A DNA stretch of 38,165 nucleotides from a virus: the IMG/VR virus record IMGVR_UViG_3300032291_002500, positions 1 to 38,165 of that record; one strand, 5' to 3'. Position 1 is the stretch's first letter, and each line of letters opens with the position of its first letter. Positions 1-7,480 of the stretch are shown in pieces. The translations under genes were made by a program, and so were the position numbers. Under the pieces are notes generated by a model. It saw only the letters and a list, made by a program, of their open reading frames with translations. It made no database searches and was not told where the DNA came from.

Positions 1-123
1 CCTTGTTGCAGAATACATTCATGCCTCAATTCGTTGACTACATGGAATCGTTCTTTGTCGGTTTCGTTGGTTATGCAAACGAAGCGTTAAAGACATTTGA
101 CGATTGGAAAGGTGCGAGGGTAA
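1..123. repeat. Direct terminal repeat, left copy (circular assembly overlap)
   Basis: Bases 1-123 are identical to 38043-38165. The repeat lies inside the portal gene and keeps its reading frame. It is therefore most simply the overlap left when a circular or permuted genome is linearised by an assembler, not a packaging repeat. The unique length is 38,042 bp. Confidence 0.95.
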
Positions 124-1010
124 TGACTTCTAATCCGATTCGTGTTGAGAAGCAAATGCCCTGTACTGCTGAGGGTTGTCAGAATGGATTGGTATGGGGA
201 ACGGATAGTTCGGGCAATGATACACGCAACAACTGCAATACCTGCAACGGTTCAGGCGTATTGGTTAGAAGTCCGTTCGGAGTGTATCAAATCAAAGTAC
301 CTGATTCAACTACACTTGAGAATCAAACGCTAATTGATGACCCTGTGTCGTATGTATCGCCACCAGTTGAAGGATTGGAATACATGCAAAAGGCTTGGGA
401 AACATTGATACATAAAGCAGAGTTAGAATTGTATCAATTGTTTACCGATTCGGCACAATCTGGCGAGGCTAAGAAGGTAGACAGAGAGGGTAAATACGCA
501 ATGATTATGGCAATGAGCAATCATATCTTTGACCATATCATTTTCAACCATCTGAACTACTTGATTAGGCTTAGGAATATCGTCAATCCTGAGCCTCCAA
601 TTATCGTCAAGCCTACATCCTTTGCTATTCGTGATGAGGGTATGATAATTGAGGAATTGAAACAACTGAACGAAGCGAACGCACCGATTCCGGTTAAAGT
701 CAAAGCACAAAAAGACTTGATGAAAAAACGCTTTTCGGGCAAAGCCGAAGCGAGTGAAGTAATTGAGTTGATGGTTCAGTTTGACCCTTTGTATGGTCAA
801 TCAATGGAGGACATCGAGCGTATGCAACGAATGGGGGCTATTGATACCAGAAGCGTTCAGAAGCATGCATATTGCTATTACATTCTCGAAAGAGTTATGG
901 AGCGTGATGATGTGTACGAAATGGAAGAGGTCAATGTACTTGAATTGATGGAAGCCGAGTTCAATGTAATTGTTCCGCCACCTGCTACGACTATAATTGT
1001 ACCTGAGTAA
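1..1010 (+). CDS. Portal protein, C-terminal part (continues from 37226)
   Basis: This is the C-terminal 335 codons of a protein that starts at 37226 and crosses the join of the circular map. Read through, it has 608 residues, a normal size for a phage portal, the dodecameric ring at the capsid vertex through which DNA is packaged. Position 1 is inside a codon, so no start should be looked for here. A four-cysteine motif is visible at full-length residues 327, 332, 351 and 354 (CX4C, then CX2C followed by NGSG), resembling a DnaJ-type zinc knuckle. The gene ends in TAATG with the next start overlapping at 1010. The portal call rests on size, on the adjacent Mu F/SPP1 gp7-like gene and on general likeness to Bacteroidota phage portals; no single portal motif proves it. 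Confidence 0.72.
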   Translation, partial: LLQNTFMPQFVDYMESFFVGFVGYANEALKTFDDWKGARVMTSNPIRVEKQMPCTAEGCQNGLVWGTDSSGNDTRNNCNTCNGSGVLVRSPFGVYQIKVPDSTTLENQTLIDDPVSYVSPPVEGLEYMQKAWETLIHKAELELYQLFTDSAQSGEAKKVDREGKYAMIMAMSNHIFDHIIFNHLNYLIRLRNIVNPEPPIIVKPTSFAIRDEGMIIEELKQLNEANAPIPVKVKAQKDLMKKRFSGKAEASEVIELMVQFDPLYGQSMEDIERMQRMGAIDTRSVQKHAYCYYILERVMERDDVYEMEEVNVLELMEAEFNVIVPPPATTIIVPE

Positions 1011-1864
1011 TGAAGCCTGAGGATGAAATCGACTTACTCATTGATAACTTGGTTGACAACGCCCGCAAAGGTGCAGACAATGCCACTGCGAGAATCATTA
1101 AAGTATTGGATAAATACTTGGATGGCTTTCAATTGTCTGATGGAACTTTCGTACTATCAGAGCAGAACAGCCGATTGCTCACAGGATTGGATTCAGAAAT
1201 TGCCAAAGCAATTAACGCAAGCACCTACCCAGCAAGCGTGTCCGAAATCGTCCGAAGCCTGCCCGAAATTGAAAAGTTAAGCGAGATGGTACTACGACAA
1301 TATAACAGAACCTTCTCGTTTGATTTTGATAAATTAGGTGTAAGTCAAATTCGACTGATGCAGACTGAAACAATCGTTCAGAATATGACTGGTACTGGAT
1401 TGACAGCGGAAATAAGACAGCCGATTCGAGATGCTATTAATCGCAATGTGTTCGCAGGTGCTAAGGTAACGGACACTAAGAATCGTTTGCGTGAGTTCCT
1501 ACTTGCATCGGATAAAGACAAGTTTAACCGAATGGCAAGATACGCTAATGTGTGGGCACAGGATGGAATTATGCAGTACGATGGTATGATTTACGATAGG
1601 TTCAGAACCGAGTACAAGCCTAACAGCATTCGATACATAGGTAGTCTAATTGGTGATTCCAGACCGCAGTGTGTAAGGTGGGTTGGAAAGTATCAAAGTA
1701 ATATCCCAATATCCAAACTTCAAAGCGAAATTAATTGGGCATTTAATAACGGTTCAGGGATGAATCCAGCAACAACAAAAGAATCATTTTGCACATATCG
1801 TGGAGGCTTCAATTGCCGACACAAAGCCATTCCAGTATTTATTTCTCCAGATGAAAATGAGTAA
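1010..1864 (+). CDS. Minor head / head morphogenesis protein (SPP1 gp7 / Mu gpF-like)
   Basis: A protein of 284 aa whose ATG overlaps the portal stop (TAATG), as is usual for portal and minor head protein pairs. The C-terminal third carries the family signature: DSRPQCVRWVGK near residue 217, then a small-residue stretch and FNCRH..IPV at the end, with conserved Cys, Trp and His. In SPP1 and Mu these proteins bind the portal, enter the procapsid in few copies and help DNA ejection. The N-terminal half is helical and less conserved. The family assignment comes from the C-terminal motif plus position. Confidence 0.72.
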   Translation: MKPEDEIDLLIDNLVDNARKGADNATARIIKVLDKYLDGFQLSDGTFVLSEQNSRLLTGLDSEIAKAINASTYPASVSEIVRSLPEIEKLSEMVLRQYNRTFSFDFDKLGVSQIRLMQTETIVQNMTGTGLTAEIRQPIRDAINRNVFAGAKVTDTKNRLREFLLASDKDKFNRMARYANVWAQDGIMQYDGMIYDRFRTEYKPNSIRYIGSLIGDSRPQCVRWVGKYQSNIPISKLQSEINWAFNNGSGMNPATTKESFCTYRGGFNCRHKAIPVFISPDENE

Positions 1865-2093
1865 TACCGAAGCCATTCTAATTGATAGAGTGAAAGCCTA
1901 TGCGTTTCCGATAGCCCTTGCCGTAGTTGCATTCTTTATGATGCGATTAATTACCGGAATTGATAATATTCAACAAGACCTTGTTGATATTAAGGTTGAG
2001 CAAGCCAAGCAACAAGGATTAATTAACGGCAATATTCAATCAATCGAAAAGCGTTTACAGGTGATTGAAAACAAGATAAATGAATGGGAATAA
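1857..2093 (+). CDS. Small membrane protein with coiled coil
   Basis: A 78-aa protein. I chose the ATG at 1857, which overlaps the end of the head gene by 8 bases; a reading from 1800 would only add residues lying inside that gene. One hydrophobic helix spans about residues 15-32 (AFPIALAVVAFFMM). A heptad-like, charged segment to the C terminus (IQQDLVDIKVEQ... to the end) is predicted to form a coiled coil. The architecture resembles small phage membrane proteins related to holin accessories or spanins, but there is no specific signature and lysis genes lie elsewhere (6675-7477). Function unknown. Confidence 0.6.
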   Translation: MSNTEAILIDRVKAYAFPIALAVVAFFMMRLITGIDNIQQDLVDIKVEQAKQQGLINGNIQSIEKRLQVIENKINEWE

Positions 2094-2101
2094 TTATTTC
2101 G

Positions 2102-2109
2102 TAACTTTG
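2102..2109 (+). promoter_or_regulatory. Putative Bacteroidota -7 box (TAACTTTG)
   Basis: TAACTTTG fits TAnnTTTG and lies 20 bases before the ATG of the secreted-protein gene at 2130. I do not see a TTTG at the canonical -33 position, so this is a weaker candidate than those before the capsid gene or at 16.5 and 17.3 kb. Confidence 0.45.
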
Positions 2110-2129
2110 TACAACAACAATAAATTAAA

Positions 2130-2621
2130 ATGAAACATTTAGTAACACTTATCTTCCTCTTTGCATTCGCCTTCATCGGCTTGAGTGCCCAAACAAAAGA
2201 TACGCTATCCGTATCTCAAAACACATCGACTGGCGTTATTACAATTCGCAGTCAAAGGTCTGGCAATCTCGTTATCAATCCATTCGAGTATAATGGATTT
2301 GGAAACATTGAAGCCGTTTACAGCACATCAGGTGCGGACACAATGGTTTATTTGCGGAATGTAAAAACCCAGACCGTAATTACTCGTTATCGCAAGACTG
2401 GATTCTTCTTTGGGTATCGCCAATTGGGTATTAGTAATGCGACTGCACTTTGGTTGAATGCCACTTATTTTAATCCAGTTAATTTGCGTCAATTGAATGT
2501 AACCACAGCGGTTAGAGATAGTCTACTTTTATGGGGAACGGTACCAGCAGGAACGGTTATATTCAACACCACTTTGGATAGTCTTCAAGTAAGAACAACA
2601 AGCACTTGGCGTACATTCTAA
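2130..2621 (+). CDS. Secreted protein with N-terminal signal peptide, fibre-like C-terminus
   Basis: A 163-aa protein with a clear signal peptide: Lys at residue 2-3, a hydrophobic core (LVTLIFLFAFAFIGL) and a probable cleavage site after SAQ near residue 21, typical of Bacteroidota exported proteins. The mature part is beta-rich. Its end (AGTVIFNTTLDSLQV..., closing in TW) resembles the GxxxYNTTxxxxQ..xxxW element seen near the ends of many Bacteroidota surface and tail-fibre proteins. A signal peptide on a gene among head genes suggests an envelope protein made during infection (for example receptor masking or superinfection exclusion) rather than a head part; that is inference. It has its own putative promoter at 2102. 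Confidence 0.6.
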   Translation: MKHLVTLIFLFAFAFIGLSAQTKDTLSVSQNTSTGVITIRSQRSGNLVINPFEYNGFGNIEAVYSTSGADTMVYLRNVKTQTVITRYRKTGFFFGYRQLGISNATALWLNATYFNPVNLRQLNVTTAVRDSLLLWGTVPAGTVIFNTTLDSLQVRTTSTWRTF

Positions 2622-2632
2622 TTTAATTTACT

Positions 2633-2824
2633 ATGCAGAAATTAAATGAAAAGCAGGTATTGGTTCAGAACACCAAGACAGGCAAGCAAGTAATTCTTTC
2701 CAAGCACTTCTTTGAGCGTCAAAAACAATTAAAGAAAAACGGTTTTTCCGATTTTGAAATCGTTCCTTCTTTAGTTGAGGATGAACCCAAAAAAGCAAGG
2801 AAGTCAAAAGAAGTAACCGAGTAA
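2633..2824 (+). CDS. Small hypothetical protein, lysine-rich
   Basis: A 63-aa protein starting 11 bases after the previous stop. It is charged, with a Lys/Glu-rich C-terminus (KKARKSKEVTE). The KTGKQVILSKHFFE stretch resembles short proteins found just before scaffold genes in some phages, but I cannot name a family. It is probably co-transcribed with the scaffold gene. Confidence 0.5.
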   Translation: MQKLNEKQVLVQNTKTGKQVILSKHFFERQKQLKKNGFSDFEIVPSLVEDEPKKARKSKEVTE

Positions 2825-2841
2825 ATTAATTGTCAGCAATC

Positions 2842-3666
2842 ATGAGTAAAGCAATCGAATTTTTAAAAACTATTGGCGTTCCTGAGGATGTTGTTACAGC
2901 CATCGAAACTGCCAATGAGGAAACAGACCTTTCCAGTCTTGTGGACTTGACAGAAAACCATTTTACGAACTACTACAAAGAGCGTGTCAAGGATGAAATA
3001 CACAAGGCTGGGAAGGGTTCTGCCTATGCCGAAGCAAAGAACTTTGTTAAGAAACAATTCGGGTTAACCGAAGCCGAAATTAAAGAACTTGACTTTCAAG
3101 GCGTGCTTAAATTAGTCAACGACCGAGTAAGCGAAAAGTCAGGCAACAAAGACTTATTGGAGCAGTTGAACCAAGCCAAGCAAACGATTATCGACTATGA
3201 AAATCGGGTAAAAGATTTTGAGGAAACCGTTATTCCTTCAATCAAATCTGAATCCGAATCGGCAATTCGTTCATTCAAAGTTAATCAGGCAATTCAAGCC
3301 GAAGTTAGCAAACATCCTTTGATTGGTGCAAGTCAATATGTCGTACCCGGATTTACTCAGGACTTCAACAAAAAATATAAGGTTGAAGTTGACGATTCAG
3401 GAACGGCAGTTGTTACTGATTTAAACGGTGCGAAGGTTTACGACAAGAACAAAAAAGAATTGACCTTGTCTGAACTTATCGTTATCGAGGGCAAAGAATC
3501 CAAGATATTCAAAGAATCGAATGGTGATGCACAGCCACCGAAGCCGGGCAATGTAGCACCTCCAAACCCACAGCCTGCACCTGCTAAGAATCAAATCAGC
3601 AAGTGGCAACAGGAATCCGCACAAAGAGTGGCTGAGATGAAACAGCGTGCCGGATTGAACGGATAA
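2842..3666 (+). CDS. Putative capsid scaffold protein
   Basis: A 274-aa protein placed directly before the major capsid gene. I prefer the ATG at 2842 over a TTG at 2830. It is strongly helical and charged. Residues about 95-150 form a likely coiled coil (DLLEQLNQAKQTIIDYENRV). A flexible Pro/Ala/Asn-rich linker sits near residues 235-250 (PPKPGNVAPPNPQPAPAKN), followed by a short basic helix at the C-terminus. This plan (coiled coil, linker, basic capsid-binding helix) is that of phage scaffolding proteins, which guide procapsid assembly and then leave. No protease motif is visible, so any cleavage would need another enzyme. The assignment is by position and architecture. Confidence 0.65.
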   Translation: MSKAIEFLKTIGVPEDVVTAIETANEETDLSSLVDLTENHFTNYYKERVKDEIHKAGKGSAYAEAKNFVKKQFGLTEAEIKELDFQGVLKLVNDRVSEKSGNKDLLEQLNQAKQTIIDYENRVKDFEETVIPSIKSESESAIRSFKVNQAIQAEVSKHPLIGASQYVVPGFTQDFNKKYKVEVDDSGTAVVTDLNGAKVYDKNKKELTLSELIVIEGKESKIFKESNGDAQPPKPGNVAPPNPQPAPAKNQISKWQQESAQRVAEMKQRAGLNG

Positions 3667-3692
3667 AATATTACTAATGCTCAAACACAACT

Positions 3693-3718
3693 AACCCGGC
3701 TTATGTCGGGTTTTTTGT
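3693..3718 (+). terminator. Rho-independent terminator after the scaffold gene
   Basis: AACCCG (3693-3698) pairs with CGGGTT (3707-3712) across an 8-base loop and is followed by a T-rich run. It separates the portal-scaffold transcript from the capsid promoter, whose -33 box lies inside the T run (3713-3717). Confidence 0.8.
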
Positions 3719-3744
3719 TTTTATCGAAATTATATTTACCTTTG
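3713..3744 (+). promoter_or_regulatory. Major capsid promoter, exact Bacteroidota consensus
   Basis: TTTTG at 3713-3717, a spacer of exactly 19 bases, then TACCTTTG at 3737-3744 match TTTG-N19-TAnnTTTG. It lies about 110 bases before the capsid ATG, leaving a long structured leader, and overlaps the T tract of the upstream terminator. Confidence 0.85.
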
Positions 3745-3750
3745 TATTGT

Positions 3751-3824
3751 CTGATGCCAATCAGGCTTAGGAGGCGTCCATCCGCATTAGGGTTATTTCC
3801 TCGAACCCACACAGAGACGAGGAG
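3751..3824 (+). promoter_or_regulatory. Structured 5' leader of the capsid gene with H-type pseudoknot
   Basis: The leader begins with a perfect hairpin, CTGAT-gcca-ATCAG (3751-3764). Further on, GGGTT (3790-3794) pairs with AACCC (3804-3808), and TCCTCG (3798-3803), inside the first loop, pairs with CGAGGA (3818-3823). The two stems interlock as an H-type pseudoknot of 5 and 6 bp with no bases between the stems. It ends about 30 bases before the ATG. It may stabilise the mRNA or control translation of the most abundant virion protein. Confidence 0.55.
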
Positions 3825-3854
3825 TTTCAAACGCAAATAATAAACTTATTTATC

Positions 3855-4886
3855 ATGTCATTTTCCGCAATTTGCCCGGCTATAAACGAGCAATTACTTA
3901 ATCTGGCTAATGAGCATACACCTGCAATCAAATCAAGTCAGGTTGGAACTCTTAGAGCCGTTAGCGACCAATACAATCGCTACAATGTGAACATCGTTCC
4001 ATTGAACCGCCAGAATGGTCAAATCAAAACCGTTCAGGTGATGTACCAAAAGCGTTCAACAATCAATCAGGTAACATCCACGATTGATTCTTGCTTGAAC
4101 GGTCCTTTCGACGAATCTGATAACTTCGCTGAGAATGTTACTATCGGATTCCAAGCATCTCAGCAGTTCAAATACACTGAGGAAAGCATTCGTGAACTTT
4201 GCGAAGGCAGAAATTCTTGGGTGACCAAAGACATTGCCAATCGCCTCGATGCAATGCGTCAGTACATCAACAACGACATCATTACCGAGATGCTTGCCAA
4301 CTCTGGTAATTACGCTGGTGGTACAAACTCAGGAACATCTCCAATCGCATTGAACTTGTTGGAGCCAATCGCAACAGGTGGTATCACCGTAGGTAACTAC
4401 ATTGGTGAGGCTACGATGTTGAACACTTTGAGCGATGCTCGTGTATCAGGTCTTCCAATGGCTATCGGTAACGGTGACCTTCGTACCTATACCAAGATGC
4501 AGAAAATCGGATGCTGTAACAACGGTGGTATAGACATGATGCAGGCTGGTCAGTTTGCATATTTCGAAGATGACCAATTGACAACAGCACTTGCAAATAA
4601 CAACTTCTATGTTCTTGAGGCTGGTGCATTGCAGTTCATTCCAGTTCCGTTCTACTTGGGCGAGTACGAAACTTTGACCGAAACAGAAACTCGTTCAACT
4701 ATCGTTGACCCATTGATTCCCGGATTGGTTTACGACTTTAAAATCTACAAGCCACAAGGTTGTGACGAGTGGAATGCTCAGTTGTCATTACACTACGCTA
4801 TCACTGCATTGTACAACAACAATTACCGTACAGGTGACCCGTTGTTTGATGTAAATGGTATCTTCAAATTTAACGCTGCGACCTAA
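3855..4886 (+). CDS. Major capsid protein (candidate)
   Basis: A 343-aa protein behind the strongest promoter in the window and directly after the scaffold-like gene, the usual place and size for an HK97-fold major capsid protein. The predicted pattern fits the fold: an N-terminal arm, a long helix near residues 120-140 (ANRLDAMRQYINNDIITEML, a spine-helix-like stretch), Gly/Ala-rich loops and a beta-rich C-terminal half. Codon choice looks biased towards a narrow set, as in a highly expressed gene. Cysteines occur singly and as CC near residue 222. Independent of position, the sequence alone does not prove the assignment. Confidence 0.72.
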   Translation: MSFSAICPAINEQLLNLANEHTPAIKSSQVGTLRAVSDQYNRYNVNIVPLNRQNGQIKTVQVMYQKRSTINQVTSTIDSCLNGPFDESDNFAENVTIGFQASQQFKYTEESIRELCEGRNSWVTKDIANRLDAMRQYINNDIITEMLANSGNYAGGTNSGTSPIALNLLEPIATGGITVGNYIGEATMLNTLSDARVSGLPMAIGNGDLRTYTKMQKIGCCNNGGIDMMQAGQFAYFEDDQLTTALANNNFYVLEAGALQFIPVPFYLGEYETLTETETRSTIVDPLIPGLVYDFKIYKPQGCDEWNAQLSLHYAITALYNNNYRTGDPLFDVNGIFKFNAAT

Positions 4887-4888
4887 TC

Positions 4889-5329
4889 GTGGTTTTAAAT
4901 TACTCTGACAAAACGGTAAACATCCGGGTGGCGAAAGCCCTCCGGATGGTTGCTGACACACTCGAAGGGGCGGGGTATCATGTTCGCATGTTACCTCTTC
5001 CCAACGAGGTGCAGTTTCTTGCCTTATGCAAGGCTGGTAAGGCTTTGAAGCGATACAATACCGCTCGAATTGAATCGGGTTTATGGGAATTAAAGCAGGA
5101 TAAAAACATTGAGATAGTCGATAAGACTTGGAAAGGATTGCACGATGGCTCTGGTGTTTATTTTACTTTGCATTGGCACAACTCAATCCACATTAAAGAG
5201 TTTTTGCCTGATGAGTTATTTGATAAGATATTTCAAGTTGCATCTGATAACGATAAACTTGTCGAGGTGCTACATAACAAAGAGTATAGTGTAATTTATC
5301 TTTATGAACCTGATAAACTGCCTTCGTAA
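4889..5329 (+). CDS. Hypothetical protein after the capsid gene
   Basis: A 146-aa protein read from a GTG at 4889, two bases after the capsid stop. The next in-frame ATG (4946) would remove 19 residues that look like normal coding sequence. It is a mixed alpha/beta soluble protein with no motif I recognise. Position directly after the capsid gene suggests a decoration, head-completion or connector role, but this is only positional. Its end overlaps the next gene by 26 bases. Confidence 0.55.
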   Translation: MVLNYSDKTVNIRVAKALRMVADTLEGAGYHVRMLPLPNEVQFLALCKAGKALKRYNTARIESGLWELKQDKNIEIVDKTWKGLHDGSGVYFTLHWHNSIHIKEFLPDELFDKIFQVASDNDKLVEVLHNKEYSVIYLYEPDKLPS

Positions 5330-6299
5330 TATAATTGGGAGTAATAATCCTGCTTGGAATGTTCCGAGTGATTTTAATCTTTATGTTGAATCACTGCCGG
5401 GCATATCGAGAGCGGATATAATTGCAATGACCGATTCCGACTGGCAGACAACAGGCGATTTTATTCAAGATAAGGTTAGTTTCAGTATGAATATGGTCGT
5501 TGCTGAGTTGTCGCAATGGATTATCCAAGACTTCCGACAAAACTCGATTATAGACCGTATGAAGGCTGGTAAGTATCCAAACAATACGGTAACATACAAT
5601 TCGACAACAAACGCAAACAGAGGGCTTAAATTCGTTCGGCAAAAGAATGATGACTACGGTCTTTTGGTTGTGCCGAATATAAAAATACTCGTAAACAATT
5701 CCGGTTCAGTAACGGTAACAATTAGCGACAATATCGGTCAGGTTAAGACCTATACCGAAACCGTTGTGGCTGGTGTGCCTTATGAAATTAATACCGACTT
5801 TATTACCGATGGAGGCGAGGTGTTTTTAACGATGGATAATACATCGCTTGACACTGCTGATTTAAAGGTTGGAGGATGTTGCAACCGACCTTACAATGAA
5901 TCGAGCGTTGGTGCTTGGCGTGTTTATGGTTGGGATGGCTCGGTTGCAGTTGATAATACATTCGGCATTATCGCTGAGGCTCAATACCAATGCGACCAAT
6001 CGCAAATAGCCTGTATCTTTCGGAATAGTGTTAGTTTCCAGCAGGCGTGCATGTATCGTTTAGGTGTTGATTTATTGGACGAGTTAATTAATACAAGTCG
6101 TGCCAATGCTAAAACCATTCACAACAAAGAAGAAAAGATTGAACTGCGTAATAAGTTCGAATTGGACTACGAACGCAGAATGGAAATATTACGGGTTGAA
6201 GCAAGAACAATGCTGTCAAGACCCAGAACGAATTGCATAGCGTGCAATGGAACTCGTTATGCTGAAACTCAAAGACAATCTAAAGGATATTACAGATGA
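5304..6299 (+). CDS. Virion structural / connector-region protein, unknown family
   Basis: A 331-aa protein. The ATG at 5304 overlaps the previous gene by 26 bases. Three zones can be seen: a helical N-terminal part, a beta-rich middle (NIKILVNNSGSVTVTISDN and following), and a charged helical C-terminal part (KEEKIELRNKFELDYERRME) ending with a CIAC pair near residue 312. The middle resembles a carbohydrate-binding or adhesion-like beta sandwich inserted between helical parts. Its place in the capsid-to-neck gene run suggests a head-tail connector or virion surface protein. I cannot assign a family. Confidence 0.55.
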   Translation: MNLINCLRNIIGSNNPAWNVPSDFNLYVESLPGISRADIIAMTDSDWQTTGDFIQDKVSFSMNMVVAELSQWIIQDFRQNSIIDRMKAGKYPNNTVTYNSTTNANRGLKFVRQKNDDYGLLVVPNIKILVNNSGSVTVTISDNIGQVKTYTETVVAGVPYEINTDFITDGGEVFLTMDNTSLDTADLKVGGCCNRPYNESSVGAWRVYGWDGSVAVDNTFGIIAEAQYQCDQSQIACIFRNSVSFQQACMYRLGVDLLDELINTSRANAKTIHNKEEKIELRNKFELDYERRMEILRVEARTMLSRPRTNCIACNGTRYAETQRQSKGYYR

Positions 6300-6427
6300 A
6301 AAACTTAATGCTTCCAATGTATGCAGGTTGTGCTTCCTGCGGTGGGTCAAGACCACAACCAAGACCAAGCACAGGCAGACCAGCACCAAGACCGGGAACG
6401 GTAAGAATCCCCGGAGTAAAAAGATAA
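6296..6427 (+). CDS. Hidden 43-aa Pro/Arg-rich peptide with CASC motif
   Basis: The ATG overlaps the previous stop (ATGA at 6296-6299), and the frame runs 43 codons to TAA at 6425-6427, two bases before the next gene. The product starts MKNLMLPMYAGCASCGG and continues with repeated Arg-Pro units (RPQPRPSTGRPAPRPG). Tight coupling on both sides and a composition that makes sense only in this frame support it as a real gene. Function unknown. Confidence 0.65.
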   Translation: MKNLMLPMYAGCASCGGSRPQPRPSTGRPAPRPGTVRIPGVKR

Positions 6428-6429
6428 CA

Positions 6430-6678
6430 ATGGGAACGATAAAAGCAAGCAACGCAAAGGGCAAGAAGTGGTCTGTTGAAGTTGGAGGCAAAACATATCA
6501 CGCCGGCGATGCAAACGCCAAGGTAAGCCCCGGAACGCCTCGAGGCGATGCCTATTGTGCAAGGTCGGCTAAGATTAAAGGTAGTGGCGTTCCAAACAAA
6601 TTAGCCCGAAATATGTGGGGATGTGTTGGTACGAAATCAGTCAAGTCAAAAGCAAAAAAAATAGGAGATAAATTATGA
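6430..6678 (+). CDS. Small basic phage protein (CARSAKI motif)
   Basis: An 82-aa protein starting at ATG 6430, two bases after the hidden peptide; an upstream in-frame reading from 6247 would only add sequence that codes in other frames. It is basic and carries a GDAYCARSAKIKG segment, a motif I recognise from many short proteins in phages, usually near structural genes, with no known function. It may bind nucleic acid or a virion surface. It ends in an ATGA overlap with the next gene. Confidence 0.6.
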   Translation: MGTIKASNAKGKKWSVEVGGKTYHAGDANAKVSPGTPRGDAYCARSAKIKGSGVPNKLARNMWGCVGTKSVKSKAKKIGDKL

Positions 6679-6926
6679 GCAAGATTACATTCGGAACAAT
6701 GGAAAGCCCAACTCCTAATTGGGCTAAGAAGATTCGCAACACTGCATTGAAGATAGGTGGTGCATTGGTTGTCGTGGGCGGTGCAATTGCAACACTTCCA
6801 CTATCGTTACCTGTTGCTGTTGTTACAATTGCGACCAATGCAGTTGTTTACGGTACGGCAATAACCACACTCGTTAGTGCTGTATCGCAGGCGTTCGGAA
6901 TTGAACAAGATAAACCAAACAATTAA
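6675..6926 (+). CDS. Two-helix membrane protein, holin candidate
   Basis: An 83-aa protein, ATGA-coupled to the gene before. It has two hydrophobic helices, about residues 27-46 ([19 protein letters not shown]) and 48-72 ([23 protein letters not shown]), with a basic N-terminus and short polar tail. Size and topology fit a class II-type holin, the inner-membrane pore former that times lysis. The DUF5675 gene, a possible lytic enzyme, lies 155 bases downstream. Small membrane proteins of this sort are diverse, so the role is inferred from topology and context. Confidence 0.5.
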   Translation: MSKITFGTMESPTPNWAKKIRNTALKIGGALVVVGGAIATLPLSLPVAVVTIATNAVVYGTAITTLVSAVSQAFGIEQDKPNN

Positions 6927-6927
6927 G

Positions 6928-7071
6928 ATGCCACTGAAAAAAGGATATTCGCAAAAGACTATTTCGTCAAACATCAAGACTGAGATAAAAAGTGGAAAGC
7001 CACAAAAGCAAGCAGTTGCAATCGCTCTATCAAAGGCTGGCAAATCTAAGCCTAAAACTAAGCGTAAATAA
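6928..7071 (+). CDS. Short conserved phage protein (SQKTISSNI / [12 protein letters not shown])
   Basis: A 47-aa protein starting at ATG 6928. It is very basic, with the pattern [15 protein letters not shown] followed by [15 protein letters not shown] and a Lys-rich end. I recognise this pattern from tiny proteins in many unrelated tailed phages; their function is not established. The KQAxAIALSxA segment is a conserved helix. Confidence 0.65.
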   Translation: MPLKKGYSQKTISSNIKTEIKSGKPQKQAVAIALSKAGKSKPKTKRK

Positions 7072-7081
7072 TTTGAAAAAA

Positions 7082-7477
7082 ATGGAATTGGTTTTAACTC
7101 GCGATGCATTTTTACCGACCAGAACATTGGGTAAGTTATACGCTGACAATGTATTTGAGTGCTTCACTTGCGAGGATGCTGTCAGGGATAAAAAGATTGC
7201 AGGCGAAACGGCTATTCCGAAAGGCAGGTATCGAGTTATAATTACTTTGTCAAATAGATTCAAGCGTGAATTGCCAATACTTTTGAATGTGCCGAATTAT
7301 GAGGGCGTTCGTATTCATTCAGGCAATACCGAAGCAGATACGGAGGGCTGTATCTTATGCGGTTCAACTCGTAACGATAGCGGTGTATTCAGTTCAAGAA
7401 TAGCAACGAATAACCTGATATTAAAAATTCGAAACGCTATTAATTCAGGCAAAGAAGTCTGGATTACGATTCGTTAA
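7082..7477 (+). CDS. DUF5675 family protein, possible lysis enzyme
   Basis: A 131-aa protein starting at ATG 7082 after an A-rich stretch; earlier in-frame codons overlap the previous gene. It shows the DUF5675 pattern: TAIPKGRYRV near residue 44, LPILLNVPNYEGVRIHSGN near residues 65-84, and DTEGCILCG near residue 88. The arrangement of His-x-Gly-Asn with a downstream Glu-Gly-Cys resembles the His/Cys active site of YkuD-type L,D-transpeptidases, so a peptidoglycan role is possible. It follows a holin-like protein closely and no other endolysin is visible in the genome. The family call is firm; the function is inference. Confidence 0.7.
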   Translation: MELVLTRDAFLPTRTLGKLYADNVFECFTCEDAVRDKKIAGETAIPKGRYRVIITLSNRFKRELPILLNVPNYEGVRIHSGNTEADTEGCILCGSTRNDSGVFSSRIATNNLILKIRNAINSGKEVWITIR

Positions 7478-7480
7478 ACT

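Noticed and set aside
1-123. True short terminal repeats as in T7-like phages
   Set aside because: The repeat is inside a coding gene far from the terminase genes, keeps its frame and has the size of an assembler overlap.
423-800. Minus-strand reading frames opposite the portal and other structural genes
   Set aside because: They are shadows of well-supported plus-strand genes, with no start context or neighbours of their own.
6247-6429. N-terminal extension of the 82-aa protein from ATG 6247
   Set aside because: It would overlap the previous gene and the 43-aa peptide; its residues look like a shadow frame, and the ATG at 6430 is well placed.
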